Assembly: GCF_027744825.2 (NCBI RefSeq) | Contig: NC_071345.1 | Coordinates: 4,618,501 to 4,682,500 of the forward strand | Source of the DNA: Synchiropus splendidus | Lineage: Eukaryota; Chordata; Actinopteri; Syngnathiformes; Callionymidae | DNA length: 64,000 nucleotides | Direction: 5' to 3' | Part shown: in pieces, positions 63,430 to 64,000 of the stretch | Layout: each line of letters starts with the position of its first letter | How positions within the stretch are numbered: the stretch's first letter is position 1 | Notes under the pieces: generated by a model | Told to the model about the DNA's origin: nothing | What the model saw: the letters and a program-made list of their open reading frames with translations, nothing else | The model's database searches: none | Position numbers and translations under genes: made by a program

Positions 63430-63930
63430 TACAGTATGGACCTCCATCAATCTGGTCACCAAGTGCCATACGTCCATTGCCGCTTCAAGGCCTGTATATG
63501 CTCCCTTTACGTACAAAGTTGCACCCCTCCATTTCAAACCTTGTTACCATCACTGATCACATACTTCCATGCATTTATTGTGTTGACAATGCTGTTCACC
63601 AATATATCCACCAGGGGGAGCAGCCCACAGTCTAAAGTTTATCACGAAGACAAACTCTAAAACCAATATGACTGTGGAAGAGATACGGATAATGTACACC
63701 TCTTACACAAAAGAAGAAACGGAGGCAGCGTTCTAGCAGGTGGAGGTCGGTGAGGACGTTAAATACTGTATATCGCAATTGGTGGACGGAGAATTTCCGC
63801 CATTGTTATGTCTTTTTAGTCTCATTAGAGCTACGTATCGGGTAGTAACAGCAATACTATCCCCATGTTTTCTGGCGCTAGAGTTCCGTTTGGTCTGCAT
63901 CTGTAAGCTTTGTGGAAACGTCAGTATCCG
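63430..63930. mobile_element. Family C interspersed element
   Basis: ACCATCACTGATCACATACT, TTCACCAATATATCCACCAG, AAGACAAACTCTAAAACCAA, GAAACGGAGGCAGCGTTCTA, GCTACGTATCGGGTAGTAAC and CATCTGTAAGCTTTGTGGAA, in the same order as the other copies. Same orientation as the 60-kb copy. Confidence 0.75.
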
Positions 63931-64000
63931 CTAGCTATGAACCTTGAATCAATCCGTTCACCTGATACCAAGTCATTTGTGCGCAGTAGCTTTAGCCACA

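Overview
This window is vertebrate nuclear DNA, almost certainly from a teleost fish. The evidence is one intact vertebrate-type gene with a spliced 5' leader, no bacterial-style gene packing, many (AT)n/(GT)n/(ATCT)n microsatellites, and a repeat load typical of fish: short palindromic DNA transposons, tRNA-headed SINE-like fragments and truncated LINE 3' ends. I cannot name the species.

The only protein-coding gene I can support is flrt2 (fibronectin leucine-rich transmembrane protein 2), on the + strand. Its whole 658-codon coding region lies in one exon (51040-53016). A 5' leader exon probably lies in a GA-rich then CpG-rich stretch at about 48240-48918. An intron follows, ending at a strong acceptor at 50635-50636. 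The leader carries several upstream ORFs. The encoded protein is a single-pass cell-surface adhesion and guidance receptor: signal peptide, LRRNT, leucine-rich repeats, LRRCT, Pro-rich linker, fibronectin III, TM helix and a conserved cytoplasmic tail.

Layout: 1-5.9 kb is non-coding sequence with one (AT)n tract. 5.9-8.9 kb is a dense repeat cluster, with a 57-bp direct repeat bracketing a tandem array, a long inverted repeat with an AT core, and a 60-bp near-perfect palindrome. 8.9-48.2 kb is a gene-free desert with scattered MITEs, SINE/LINE relics and AT-rich tracts. 48.2-53.0 kb is flrt2. From 53.0 kb to the end lie the 3' UTR, more desert and another cluster of palindromic elements. The desert fits the gene-poor neighbourhood known for FLRT2 in other vertebrates (established knowledge). 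The dispersed short reading frames outside flrt2 look like chance ORFs or repeat translations.

The best-supported unusual find is a palindromic MITE family (called family A here). It has ends like CAGTGATGGGT and 8-bp target duplications at two loci, which indicates hAT-type mobilisation. One locus is a head-to-tail composite that appears to have moved as a single unit. I found no new gene system.
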